A stretch of 64,000 bases of DNA, taken from positions 1 through 64,000 of the forward strand of contig NZ_QGGB01000004.1 in assembly GCF_003150675.1 (NCBI RefSeq), written 5' to 3'. The first letter of the stretch is position 1. Each line of letters opens with the position of its first letter. Below, one piece after another: positions 25,782-33,983 of this stretch. A program made the translations under genes and the position numbers. The notes beneath the pieces are model-generated. The model made no database searches. It was given only the letters and a program-made list of their open reading frames with translations, and had not been told where the DNA came from. This stretch comes from Rhodohalobacter mucosus (GTDB taxonomy: Bacteria > Bacteroidota > Rhodothermia > Balneolales > Balneolaceae).

Positions 25782-28736
25782 ATGAAGCATCAGTCCATCA
25801 TACATTATTTTTCGAATGCGGTTGTCTGTATACTACTGGCCTCTGCAATATTATACCTGGGAGGCTGTAAAAGTTCGGAACCCTTTGAGTTGAAAACGAC
25901 CGACAGAACCCATTTGTCCGAACCGCAGCCCTCGAACGGGCATATCGAACGCATTTCAGAGATGAGCGGAACCATACCGGTCGATTCCATGCTGAACAGC
26001 CTTACGCTGGATGAAAAAATAGGTCAGCTCTTCTCCGTGCCTGCTTACGGCAGCTTCACAAATGAACACGATCCCGGCTTCTTAAGGCTTAAGCGGCTTA
26101 TCCGTGACTACCATATCGGAGGGATAATCTTTTTCCGGGGTGATGTATACGGACAGGCAATCCTGCACAACAAGCTGCAACGAACCGCAAAACTCCCGCT
26201 TTGGGTTTCGCAGGACATGGAGTTCGGTGCTGCAATGCGTGTGGAGGGTACCACGCGCTTTACTCCTGCAATGGGTGTTGCGGCTACCGGTAATCCCGAA
26301 AATGCATATCTGAAGGGTAAAATTACCGCGAGAGAAGCAAAAGCTCTGGGAGTTCACCAGATTTATGCTCCCGTACTTGATGTGAACAACAATCCGGACA
26401 ATCCGGTCATCAATGTGCGTTCATTTTCAGCAGATCCTGATCTTGTAGCCCTGTTTGGAATGAATATGATTGAAGGCATAGAAAGCGAGGGTATTCTTGC
26501 CACCGCCAAGCATTTTCCCGGCCACGGCGATACCGATGTGGATTCGCATTTAAACCTCCCCGTAATCAATCATGGAATTACGAGGCTTGAGGAGATCGAA
26601 CTGGTGCCGTTCCGAAAAGCGGTTAATAACGGGCTGCGGAGCGTGATGAGTGCACACATAGCGTATCCGAACGTAAGCACAAACGGCAACCTGCCCGGAA
26701 CACTTGATGAAAGCATACTTCGATCGCTTTTAATCGATGAGCTTGGATTTAACGGCCTTGTTGTTACCGACGGTCTGGAAATGCAGGGTATTGCAGCAAA
26801 TTTTTCACCCGGAGAAGCGGTAGTGCTCGCTCTGAAGGCCGGAGCCGATAAAATGCTGATCAGTCCCGATGAAATGACCGCCATCCACGAACTGAAGCGT
26901 GCGGTGCAGTCCGGCACCATTTCAGAAGAACGGATTGACCGGTCGGTACGAAAAATTTTGTCTTTGAAAGCCGAGCATGGCCTGTTTGAAAACAGAATGG
27001 TTAACACCGATGACCTCAGCTATACCATCGATACGCCGGAGTACAGAGCCATATCGGAGCGAATTGCCCGCGAGTCGGTGACCCTTCTTAAAAATGACGG
27101 AAATGTACTTCCGGTCAGAGATGTCGATTACCTGAATGTACTGGCTGTTGCGCTGTCGGATGACCAATCCGGTTCAACAGGTTCCGGATGGGCACGCGAG
27201 CTTAGAAAATATCATAACAATGTTTCGTTTCATGTGCTCGACCGCAGAACCTCGGAAGAAGAGATAGACGAGATGAGAAAGGACGCAATGAAGGCAGATC
27301 TTATCATTATAGGATCGTTTATTGTTGTACGTTCATCCCAGCCGATGCAGATACAGCCTGAGCAGCTTGAGATAATCAATGAACTGACGGCCGGTGAAAC
27401 ACCGTCTGTTCTCATGGCATTTGGCAATCCCTATGTGGTGCGCGACGTTCCCGATGCCGATGTTCATCTGATGGCCTGGTCGGCAAGCCGTTCTCAAATT
27501 GACCAGACTGTTCCGGCACTGTTTGGAGCCTCCCACATTACCGGACAACTGCCTATCCGAATTCCCGGTATGTATGAAATAGGCGACGGCATTGAAATGC
27601 GTCAATCAACCCTTCGATATGACACGCCTGAAGCTGTAGGCATGAGTGGAGATTCACTTCTTGCCATTGATATGATCATGCAGGAAGCCATTAACGATTC
27701 CGTATTTCCCGGTGGAGTTGTGGCTGTTATGCACAAAGGTGCCCTGGTCTGGAACAACGGATACGGATATTACGACTATTCAAAAACCAAAGAAATCTCA
27801 GCGAATGAAGTGTACGACCTTGCATCTCTGACCAAAGTGGTTGCCACTACAACATCTATAATGAAGCTTGTGGATGAGGGACTAATCGGCCTGGATGATC
27901 CGGTTCAGCAATACATCCCGGAATTTAGTGAAGGCATTAAGAAGAACGTTACCATACGTCACCTGCTGCTTCATACATCCGGACTGCCGGCCTTTAAGGT
28001 ATATGTTGATGAACTTCAGACCCGGGATGAAATCATCAGCGCGGTTCGGCGCGAACCACTCATTTCCGACCCCGGCGAGGAGTACGAGTACAGCGACCTT
28101 GGCTTTATACTGCTGGGCGAGATTGTCGAACAGGTTTCCGGCCGCCGCCTTGACCGTTACGTCCGCACAGAAATGTTCTATCCTATGGGCATGTACTCCA
28201 CACATTTCAATCCATCCGCCGTTGGCGGCTGGATGTCGAACAGGATCCCCCCGACCGAAATCGATACGGTTTATGAAAGGGGGCTTGTTCAGGGAGTAGT
28301 ACATGACGAACGGGCCTACTATATGGAAGGAGTGGCCGGCCATGCGGGGCTTTTTTCAACCGCCCGTGACCTTGCCGTATATTCGTATATGCTACTGAAC
28401 GGAGGCCTTTATGCCGGTGAAAGGTACCTGTCGGATAGTGTAATAAATGAGTTTACAGAACAACGCTCTGAACTCAGTAACCGGGGTTTTGGATTCGACA
28501 GAAAAAGCAGCGGATTCAGTACGGCAGGCAGCCTGTCGGGGCCCAATACGTTTGGCCATACCGGTTTCACAGGTACGTCCATCTGGATCGATCCTGACCG
28601 GGAAACAGCAATAATACTTCTTACTAACCGTGTACACCCCAACCGCAGCTACGGAAGCGGCATCGGGGAAGTCAGGGCAAAAGTGGCAGATACGGTTCTG
28701 GGAAGTATTGTATCAGATAAAGAACAGAGTTTATGA
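25782..28736 (+). CDS. Lipoprotein fusion: NagZ-type GH3 beta-N-acetylglucosaminidase plus class C beta-lactamase-like domain
   Basis: 984 residues. A lipoprotein signal ends at LGGC (about residue 29). The GH3 domain (~65-410) holds the NagZ signature KHFPGHGDTDVDSHLNLPV with its Asp/His pair and the nucleophile in LVVTDGLEMQGI. A GH3 C-terminal-like domain follows (~425-600). Residues ~620-980 are a beta-lactamase/DD-peptidase-like serine hydrolase with SLTK (SxxK), Y-S-D in the YxN position and HTG near the C-terminus. The predicted role is surface or periplasmic breakdown of peptidoglycan fragments, one domain removing GlcNAc, the other acting on peptide or ester bonds. The stop overlaps the next gene (ATGA), so translation is coupled. 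Confidence 0.92.
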   Translation: MKHQSIIHYFSNAVVCILLASAILYLGGCKSSEPFELKTTDRTHLSEPQPSNGHIERISEMSGTIPVDSMLNSLTLDEKIGQLFSVPAYGSFTNEHDPGFLRLKRLIRDYHIGGIIFFRGDVYGQAILHNKLQRTAKLPLWVSQDMEFGAAMRVEGTTRFTPAMGVAATGNPENAYLKGKITAREAKALGVHQIYAPVLDVNNNPDNPVINVRSFSADPDLVALFGMNMIEGIESEGILATAKHFPGHGDTDVDSHLNLPVINHGITRLEEIELVPFRKAVNNGLRSVMSAHIAYPNVSTNGNLPGTLDESILRSLLIDELGFNGLVVTDGLEMQGIAANFSPGEAVVLALKAGADKMLISPDEMTAIHELKRAVQSGTISEERIDRSVRKILSLKAEHGLFENRMVNTDDLSYTIDTPEYRAISERIARESVTLLKNDGNVLPVRDVDYLNVLAVALSDDQSGSTGSGWARELRKYHNNVSFHVLDRRTSEEEIDEMRKDAMKADLIIIGSFIVVRSSQPMQIQPEQLEIINELTAGETPSVLMAFGNPYVVRDVPDADVHLMAWSASRSQIDQTVPALFGASHITGQLPIRIPGMYEIGDGIEMRQSTLRYDTPEAVGMSGDSLLAIDMIMQEAINDSVFPGGVVAVMHKGALVWNNGYGYYDYSKTKEISANEVYDLASLTKVVATTTSIMKLVDEGLIGLDDPVQQYIPEFSEGIKKNVTIRHLLLHTSGLPAFKVYVDELQTRDEIISAVRREPLISDPGEEYEYSDLGFILLGEIVEQVSGRRLDRYVRTEMFYPMGMYSTHFNPSAVGGWMSNRIPPTEIDTVYERGLVQGVVHDERAYYMEGVAGHAGLFSTARDLAVYSYMLLNGGLYAGERYLSDSVINEFTEQRSELSNRGFGFDRKSSGFSTAGSLSGPNTFGHTGFTGTSIWIDPDRETAIILLTNRVHPNRSYGSGIGEVRAKVADTVLGSIVSDKEQSL

Positions 28737-29413
28737 TCAACGGTTATACCCCCTATTCCGGAAATCAAAATACATGTTATGTGAAGGGAGAGTCAGGCAC
28801 CTTCTATCCCGGTGTACGCATCGAAAATGTCTCCTACCCGTTAACCATTTCGTCTGTCCAGGCAGCAGTATGCAGCTGCCTGGCGAACAGTGATAACCCC
28901 GTTGAGTATTATACGGGAGACCACCAGCCTGAGCTCCTTCAGGTTTGGGCTGATGAATACGATATGAAGCCGGGAGGCAAACTGCCCGACAGTCCGTTAA
29001 AGCTGTTTGATCCTCTGGTGCCATCCATACCCGACATCAAAAAAGAACTGGACGTTTTGACCGAAAAGTCCGTGACACCCAACTCAGGCTTTCCGGTCTC
29101 TGCATTGCTGCAGACGGAAAAGGGATATATCCGTGGAGTAAATATCGAATTAAGCTCCTGGGCACTTGGACTCTGTGCAGAGAGAGTGGCAATTTCAAGG
29201 GCCCTGACGGCGGGCTACACCCAATTTAAATCAATACATATTTATGCACCGGAAGCGGATTTTGTAAGCCCCTGCGGAGCATGCAGGCAGGTATTGCTGG
29301 AAGTTATGCCCGATGCAGACACGGAACTCTATCACGGTGACGGAACGTTATCCAAGCACATTGTTTCAGACCTATTACCCTTTGGATTTACGTCCCACAA
29401 ATTAAAAAAATAA
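28733..29413 (+). CDS. cdd: Cytidine deaminase with degenerate N-terminal half
   Basis: 226 residues. The C-terminal half (~115-226) is a zinc deaminase: NSGFPVSALL, then CAERVAI (zinc ligand C148, proton-shuttling E150) and PCGACRQVL (C181, C184). The N-terminal half (YTPYSGNQNTCYV, then VRIENVSYPLTISSVQAAV) resembles the same fold but lacks the CAE and PCxxC residues. In E. coli-type two-domain enzymes the C-terminal copy is the inactive one, so the order is reversed here. It overlaps the upstream fusion gene by 4 bp. Likely role: pyrimidine nucleoside salvage, perhaps linked to degradation of external material. Confidence 0.9.
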   Translation: MINGYTPYSGNQNTCYVKGESGTFYPGVRIENVSYPLTISSVQAAVCSCLANSDNPVEYYTGDHQPELLQVWADEYDMKPGGKLPDSPLKLFDPLVPSIPDIKKELDVLTEKSVTPNSGFPVSALLQTEKGYIRGVNIELSSWALGLCAERVAISRALTAGYTQFKSIHIYAPEADFVSPCGACRQVLLEVMPDADTELYHGDGTLSKHIVSDLLPFGFTSHKLKK

Positions 29414-29414
29414 G

Positions 29415-30017
29415 ATGGATTACATCGCAGTACTCTCGTACGAGCATCTCGACAACAGCATGTTTTTAAATGCGTTTACAAAAGCACTTTCGCGAAAGGA
29501 AAAAAGAGGGATTATTCTGCATGAAGACAGTGAGTACACCGACCGCCTTATCCAAACCGGAATGATGCGGGAGGATGCCAGAATCAGGGCTGTGAAAGAT
29601 CTGAATCACAGACTGGTTGCGCTGTTTGCCGACCAGGGAATTTCCACGATTGGACTTAACGGCTACCAGAAAGAACTGATAAGCTATGGCGAATCCGGAA
29701 TCTCGGTTGATGCCGGTCAATTTGCCCGTTTTCCCGACCACCCGGTTTTGCTGCTCTCAAATCTGATCCATCATTCAGGTTCAGAAAAACCGTTTTTTGC
29801 ACCCCTCGCGGAACTGACTGTATCGCTAAAGAATTCCCTTGGCATCGATGAGACGATTCTTTTCAGCACGGATGATCAAAGCAGTGTGATCAAGGGTGAT
29901 TTTCCCATGAGCATATCACCGGGAACACTTAGACAAAAAGAGCTGGAAACACACGTCCCTGAGGGTTTCAGGAACCGGCAGGAATCATTCATACTTACAT
30001 CAGCTGATCTATTCTAA
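29415..30017 (+). CDS. Uncharacterised protein resembling a degenerate amino-acid kinase
   Basis: 200 residues, starting one base after the cdd stop, so part of the same operon. No certain family. The stretch AVKDLNHRLVALFADQGIST followed by IGLNGYQKELI resembles the ArgB/amino-acid-kinase pattern VNKELVALLN-AVGLSGKDG, and AELTVSLKNSLGIDETILFS resembles the nucleotide-side helix of that fold. The glycine-rich nucleotide and substrate loops (KVGGN, HGGG) are missing, and the protein is shorter than true kinases. It may be a catalytically dead or repurposed member; this is a tentative reading. Confidence 0.7.
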   Translation: MDYIAVLSYEHLDNSMFLNAFTKALSRKEKRGIILHEDSEYTDRLIQTGMMREDARIRAVKDLNHRLVALFADQGISTIGLNGYQKELISYGESGISVDAGQFARFPDHPVLLLSNLIHHSGSEKPFFAPLAELTVSLKNSLGIDETILFSTDDQSSVIKGDFPMSISPGTLRQKELETHVPEGFRNRQESFILTSADLF

Positions 30018-30182
30018 TAGATTGCGGAATCAATGCAAAAGTGTTGTCTCTTAAAGCTAAAACCTGATTTAATTCGTTAAAATGGGGTTTTTTATTTGCC
30101 CCTTACCCCTCTGTTCAATAGTTTTACGGCAGATTCCAACGATTTAGATATGGACAAACATTAACTAACCAATGGAGTTATA

Positions 30183-30365
30183 ATGAACAGAATTGAACAG
30201 ATACAATCGATGGTAGCCGATCTTGAAGTGGATATGAACAAGTTCTATGAAAAAGGAAACAAAGCTGCCGGTACCCGGGCCAGAAAACAGCTCCAGGAAC
30301 TGAAGAAAGTAGCTCAGGAAATACGATTGGAAATCCAGGACATGAAAAACTCCGGAGAAGTTTAG
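30183..30365 (+). CDS. Histone H1-like (Hc1-type) small DNA-associated protein
   Basis: 60 residues: MNRIEQIQSMVADLEVDM, then FYEKGNKAAGTRARKQLQEL and a lysine-rich helix. It matches the short Hc1-like histone H1 proteins annotated in Salinibacter, Cytophaga and relatives, which are all-helical and abundant. Probably nucleoid-associated, though DNA binding of this subgroup is largely assumed. GGAG lies 9 bp upstream of the start, one of the clearer ribosome sites in the window. Followed by an intrinsic terminator. Confidence 0.88.
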   Translation: MNRIEQIQSMVADLEVDMNKFYEKGNKAAGTRARKQLQELKKVAQEIRLEIQDMKNSGEV

Positions 30366-30387
30366 ACCTGTTTGGTAACTGACTTAC

Positions 30388-30414
30388 AAGCCGCTTTACC
30401 AAGCGGCTTTTTTT
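30388..30414 (+). terminator. Intrinsic terminator of the histone-like gene
   Basis: AAGCCGC (30388-30394) pairs with GCGGCTT (30403-30409), followed by a run of T. It lies 22 bp after the stop codon. Confidence 0.85.
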
Positions 30415-30449
30415 ATATACGGCCAGCTTAAAAAAAAGCTTTTTTTATC

Positions 30450-30481
30450 TTGACTTCCGTTATCGCAACCCCGTATATTTG
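30450..30481 (+). promoter_or_regulatory. Promoter of tRNA-Asn
   Basis: TTG at 30450-30452 and TATATTTG at 30474-30481 are separated by 21 bases, fitting the Bacteroidota pattern TTTG-N19-21-TAnnTTTG. The tRNA starts 43 bp further on. Confidence 0.65.
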
Positions 30482-30523
30482 AGGCTCTGAACTTCACAGA
30501 GCGAGTTCTTTATCGATATTTAT

Positions 30524-30595
30524 TCCTCGGTAGCTCAGTGGCAGAGCAGTTGACTGTTAATCAATTGGTCGTAGGTTCGAATCCTACCCGGGGAG
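30524..30595 (+). tRNA. tRNA-Asn (GTT)
   Basis: Full cloverleaf: acceptor TCCTCGG paired with CCGGGGA (one G-T), D-arm GCTCAGTGGCAGAGC, anticodon loop CTGTTAA with anticodon GTT, T-arm ending GGTTCGAATCC. The discriminator is G30595; CCA is not encoded. Confidence 0.95.
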
Positions 30596-30600
30596 CTTCT

Positions 30601-30641
30601 AAAAGCCTCTATCCTATTCAATTAGGGTAGAGGCTTTTTTT
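30601..30641 (+). terminator. Intrinsic terminator after tRNA-Asn
   Basis: AGCCTCTATCCTA pairs with TAGGGTAGAGGCT with small imperfections, followed by seven T. Confidence 0.85.
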
Positions 30642-30991
30642 GTAGATGCATTATCAAAAAAATTAAGAGAAGACGCAGAGCCCCGATAAATACAGATGAA
30701 GGTTCTCCCGAAAAAACAGAATCCCCGCAGGTCTTTTGTGGATTGGATTTATATCCGTCTGTGATAAGCAGAAAAAGTATTTTGGCTGGTATCTCCACAT
30801 TTCAGCTTCAACACATCGGTTCTATACCGCCTGAAGGTCTTATGTATGCCAAATAAACGTCAACTTACGGATAGAAATAGTAAAGTGGCCCATATGCGTA
30901 TGCCCAGCGATAGTAACGCGGTAAACGATCTATAAGTGAACACAGATGCACCTGTAGTTCATTTTGAAATGCAGGAAGGACCAATTAGCTG
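30642..30991. other. Intergenic region, no gene seen
   Basis: 350 bp between the tRNA terminator and the 3' end of the leftward Cys-rich gene. No ORF with coding character, no clear repeat and no terminator for the Cys-rich gene were found. Confidence 0.45.
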
Positions 30992-31231
30992 CTATATCTT
31001 TGGCGCCCAGCTGGTGCAAAGCATCCCTTTTGTGGCAATGTCGGGGTGTACGCAGTCTTCCCGCTTAAATCGTGCACACGTACCGCAGTCAATGGACTTG
31101 TTCAGGTCGCCTTCACTGCTGAACTGATCGCAGGTGTATTTTTCGTTTACCTTCACTTCATGTGTGTTACAAAAGTTGGCGGCTGTAAATGAGGTGCACT
31201 GTCCACAGCTGCTTGCTATTCTGATAGGCAT
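30992..31231 (-). CDS. Small duplicated Cys/His protein, probable metal-binding
   Basis: 79 residues with two similar halves: C9-x2-C12-x8-C21-x2-H24-x9-C34-x2-F37 and C49-x2-C52-x7-C60-x-H62-x9-C72-x2-W75. Eight cysteines and two histidines in this spacing suggest one Zn or Fe site per half. No signal peptide, so cytoplasmic. I do not recognise a named family. It is divergent from a 39-residue ORF, and the palindrome between them (31303-31321) also occurs before an iron-binding lipoprotein gene, which hints at metal-dependent regulation. Confidence 0.75.
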   Translation of the reverse strand: MPIRIASSCGQCTSFTAANFCNTHEVKVNEKYTCDQFSSEGDLNKSIDCGTCARFKREDCVHPDIATKGMLCTSWAPKI

Positions 31232-31285
31232 GGTTCAAAGATTTGATTCGTATTTTTTACCATAATACCAATCGCCGGATTAAAA

Positions 31286-31342
31286 TAAATATATAGAGAT
31301 ACATTTAGAGATAGTCTAAATAGAATTACATTAATAACTTTG
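31286..31342. promoter_or_regulatory. Divergent promoter region around a 19-bp palindromic operator
   Basis: The palindrome ATTTAGA-GATAG-TCTAAAT sits at 31303-31321. On the plus strand TAACTTTG (31335-31342) matches the Bacteroidota -10 consensus. On the minus strand TATATTTA (31286-31293) matches 7 of 8 positions. The palindrome falls in the -33 area of both, as a shared repressor site would. The same 7-5-7 arms occur at 41771-41789. Confidence 0.6.
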
Positions 31343-31360
31343 GTCCAGTGTGTATGTAAA

Positions 31361-31480
31361 ATGAAAACCAGACTGCTACGGGGCTGCCGCTGGTTAATGA
31401 TCAAATGGCTGTACGTGAAGAAAACCGCTATGCCCCCCAACGCAGTTGATCCGGAATTTTATGAGTTGCAGGGCTTATAG
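31361..31480 (+). CDS. 39-residue small protein, unknown
   Basis: ATG at 31361, stop TAG at 31478. The product begins MKTRLLRGCRWLMIKWLYVK, strongly basic and partly hydrophobic, and ends PPNAVDPEFYELQGL. It starts 19 bp downstream of a good TAACTTTG -10 element. No family recognised. Its position opposite the Cys-rich gene across a shared operator-like palindrome supports it being a real gene, but this is inference. Confidence 0.45.
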   Translation: MKTRLLRGCRWLMIKWLYVKKTAMPPNAVDPEFYELQGL

Positions 31481-31679
31481 TTATTAAAACTATTCAGAAA
31501 AACTGATTTCTATCATATAAAGCAGACTCGATGGACTCTTACGCTTATCCTATGGGGAGTGAGCGGATGATCAGAAATGTCTGCCATTTTATGCTTCTCT
31601 TCTTATTGCCTGCCTGCATATTTATACGTACCCTGACCTTGAAGGGCTCACAATTATATCGGCAACTTCATAACGTACT

Positions 31680-32552
31680 ATGGACCTTTATGAAGCACAA
31701 ATTTCCAATCCTGACCTGTTCCGCCAGTTTTCGTTGAAAGACACGCTTTTCCTTCATTACTCATGTCCTCAGCGCGAAAAGGTACTGCAGCTCTACTCAA
31801 AGTACATTCAGTTTAATTTTACACTGAGCGGCAAACGTATTCTTAAGCAGGGAAATCATCGTTGGGTTGCCACACCTGATAATGGCCTGATTGTCAAAAA
31901 ATGTGCTTTCATGCAGGAGCTGCCCGACGATTACCAAGGGTGGGATGTGCTTATATTTTACCTTCGAGATCACTACCTGAGATCGTTATTTGAAGAATTC
32001 AGGCCTCATTTATCATTGGAAGATTTACCGGCCCCGAACAAAATTATGTTTGAGCCGTTTGCAATTGATGACCACATCAAGAATAGCTATCAAAGTTTCA
32101 TTCCATACATTCTGGAAAATAAAACGCTTCCTGACAACGTCTTTGAAAACAAATTCAAGGAATTGCTTTTCAACATTTTATCCCACCCGGATAACAAACA
32201 CATTCTGGCCTACATCCAAAGCATTGCAGAAAATTATCAATCGGCCATCTGGGAGGTTATGGAGGCAAATTACATGTACAACCTGAAAATCCGGGACTTC
32301 GCTACCATAGCCAATCGCAGCTTATCCACGTTTAAGAGGGAATTTAAAGAACATTACAATACCACGCCCGGGAAGTGGCTTACGGAAAGAAGGTTACAGA
32401 GGGCAGAAAGCATGTTGAAATCCGGAAATAAATCCGTTGGTGATATAGCCTTTGATTGCGGGTTTAAAAATACGTCGCATTTCAGCAGGGTGTTCAGGGA
32501 ACAGTATGGCCTCTCTCCTTCCGGTTATCAGAAAAAGTGGTCCGATAAGTAA
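31680..32552 (+). CDS. AraC-family transcriptional regulator
   Basis: 290 residues. The C-terminal ~100 residues form the double helix-turn-helix: LKIRDFATIANRSLSTFKRE and SVGDIAFDCGFKNTSHFSRV with the closing LSPSGYQ. The N-terminal ~170 residues resemble the ExsA/Bacteroidota AraC sensor type (CAFMQELPDDYQGWDVLIFY) rather than a sugar cupin. It may control the following genes (DUF4242 regulator, NTF2-like lipoprotein, FAD oxidase). A long inverted repeat CCTGTAA...TTACAGG (32583-32617) follows it, a possible operator for the next gene. Confidence 0.9.
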   Translation: MDLYEAQISNPDLFRQFSLKDTLFLHYSCPQREKVLQLYSKYIQFNFTLSGKRILKQGNHRWVATPDNGLIVKKCAFMQELPDDYQGWDVLIFYLRDHYLRSLFEEFRPHLSLEDLPAPNKIMFEPFAIDDHIKNSYQSFIPYILENKTLPDNVFENKFKELLFNILSHPDNKHILAYIQSIAENYQSAIWEVMEANYMYNLKIRDFATIANRSLSTFKREFKEHYNTTPGKWLTERRLQRAESMLKSGNKSVGDIAFDCGFKNTSHFSRVFREQYGLSPSGYQKKWSDK

Positions 32553-32707
32553 AATTTTTGAACTTTTTAGAAAAATTTTAATCCCTGTAATCATGTATGT
32601 TATTAGTGCACTTACAGGAATTTACAAGATAGCATTTCAGAGTCGTTAATTTGAAATCTCATTATTTTTTCTAGATTGAACTACTCCTTTCTAAAAATTT
32701 CTTTTAT

Positions 32708-33820
32708 ATGCCTTTATACATGGATTGTCACGATACGCCCGGAATTAAAATTCAGGAAGCCGAGAAAGCACATCTGAAAGACCTGGCAGTTCAGGAAAAA
32801 TTTGACGTAAAATACCTGGCATATTGGGTTAATGAAGAGAGTGGCAAGGTTTTTTGCTTGATGAAGGCCCCAAACAAAGAAGCCATTCGTAAGACTCATC
32901 TGCTGGCTAATGGGATAGAAACGTGCAACATAGTTGAAGTTGAGGGAGGCCTTTACTCAGCATTTATGGGAAAAGACCTGAGAGATAAAAACGACTTAGT
33001 TATTGATGAAAATGGAACACCGGATGGTGGGTATCGATTTATCCTGAACCTGGATATCATCGCTGTAACCCGGTTGTCCGGGTTTATCGATTTTGATGAA
33101 TTAAAATTACCCCGGAAACCGCTTGAAGCTGCAGAGCGACTCATTTTAAAAAACAATGGTAACGTTATAAACCAATTGTCCTATGATCGGGTCATCGCTG
33201 TTTTTAAAACCCCGGAAAGCTGTCTTCTTTGCGCAAAAGAGATTCAGGAGGAATTTCTCTCCCATCAAAATCAGTATCCTCCCAACGAATGGAATTTCAG
33301 GTTCACCATGGGATTGTGTATCGGAGAACCGGTTACTTCTATGGATGACCGGATATTTCAAAAAGCACTCAACCAAAGTATGTGGTATTGTAAAATTGCT
33401 GAAAATGGAAAAATTGTACTACCGGTTGAATTTCAGGAAATAAGTGTATTCTGCAGAACAGAAATGGATGTTCCTGATATCACCATAATCGACAAGTCTG
33501 ATCAGGAGTTTATTGAGCATTTGTTTGAGCTTATTAGCATCAATATTTCTAAAGACAATTTTACCATTGATAAATTGAGTAAAGAGATGCGACTGAGCAG
33601 AGCTCAACTGTACAGGAAAATAAACTCTATGTCTAACACCTCCCCGGTTCAATTTATCAGGGATATCAGGCTTAGAAATGCACTGAACCTGATTAAAGAG
33701 AGAAAATTATCGATCTCGGAAATTGCGTATGAGTTGGGCTTTTCAAATCCATCGTATTTCTCCAAGTGCTTCAAAGAAAAGTTTGGCATCTCACCGTCCA
33801 GAATAAAGGTTGAAGTTTAG
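32708..33820 (+). CDS. DUF4242 - cyclase-like - AraC HTH regulator
   Basis: 370 residues. N-terminus (~1-85) is a DUF4242 (SCO4226-like nickel-binding) domain: MPLYMDCHDTPG and YWVNEESGKVFCLMKAP. The middle (~100-245) follows the pattern of class III nucleotide cyclases: LDIIAVTRLSGF, LILKNNGNVI, YDRVIAVFKTPESCLLCAKEI and FRFTMGLCIGEPV, but the metal aspartates and the purine-site residues are not evident. The C-terminus (~270-370) is a full AraC helix-turn-helix with LSISEIAYELGFSNPSYFSKCF. It is probably a transcription factor sensing a metal or small ligand. This three-part arrangement is unusual. Confidence 0.85.
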   Translation: MPLYMDCHDTPGIKIQEAEKAHLKDLAVQEKFDVKYLAYWVNEESGKVFCLMKAPNKEAIRKTHLLANGIETCNIVEVEGGLYSAFMGKDLRDKNDLVIDENGTPDGGYRFILNLDIIAVTRLSGFIDFDELKLPRKPLEAAERLILKNNGNVINQLSYDRVIAVFKTPESCLLCAKEIQEEFLSHQNQYPPNEWNFRFTMGLCIGEPVTSMDDRIFQKALNQSMWYCKIAENGKIVLPVEFQEISVFCRTEMDVPDITIIDKSDQEFIEHLFELISINISKDNFTIDKLSKEMRLSRAQLYRKINSMSNTSPVQFIRDIRLRNALNLIKERKLSISEIAYELGFSNPSYFSKCFKEKFGISPSRIKVEV

Positions 33821-33983
33821 TTACATACAGAAAAAAGTCCGGTAAGCTATATTGGAAAGGGTGATTCCCTGCGGGCAGTGCAACAAATGTTGCAAATATT
33901 GAAACAAATGAGGTTGAAGAGATTCAGACCCGGAAGTATTTATAAACTGACAAAAATATTTAACCCCACAGATGGAGTTTATT

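Noticed and set aside
31216-31440. 74-codon leftward ORF opposite the 39-residue ORF
   Set aside because: It crosses the operator-like palindrome and both -10 elements and overlaps the start of the Cys-rich gene; looks like a chance frame.
31531-31737. 68-codon rightward ORF before the AraC gene
   Set aside because: Overlaps the well-supported AraC start in another frame and has no recognisable features.
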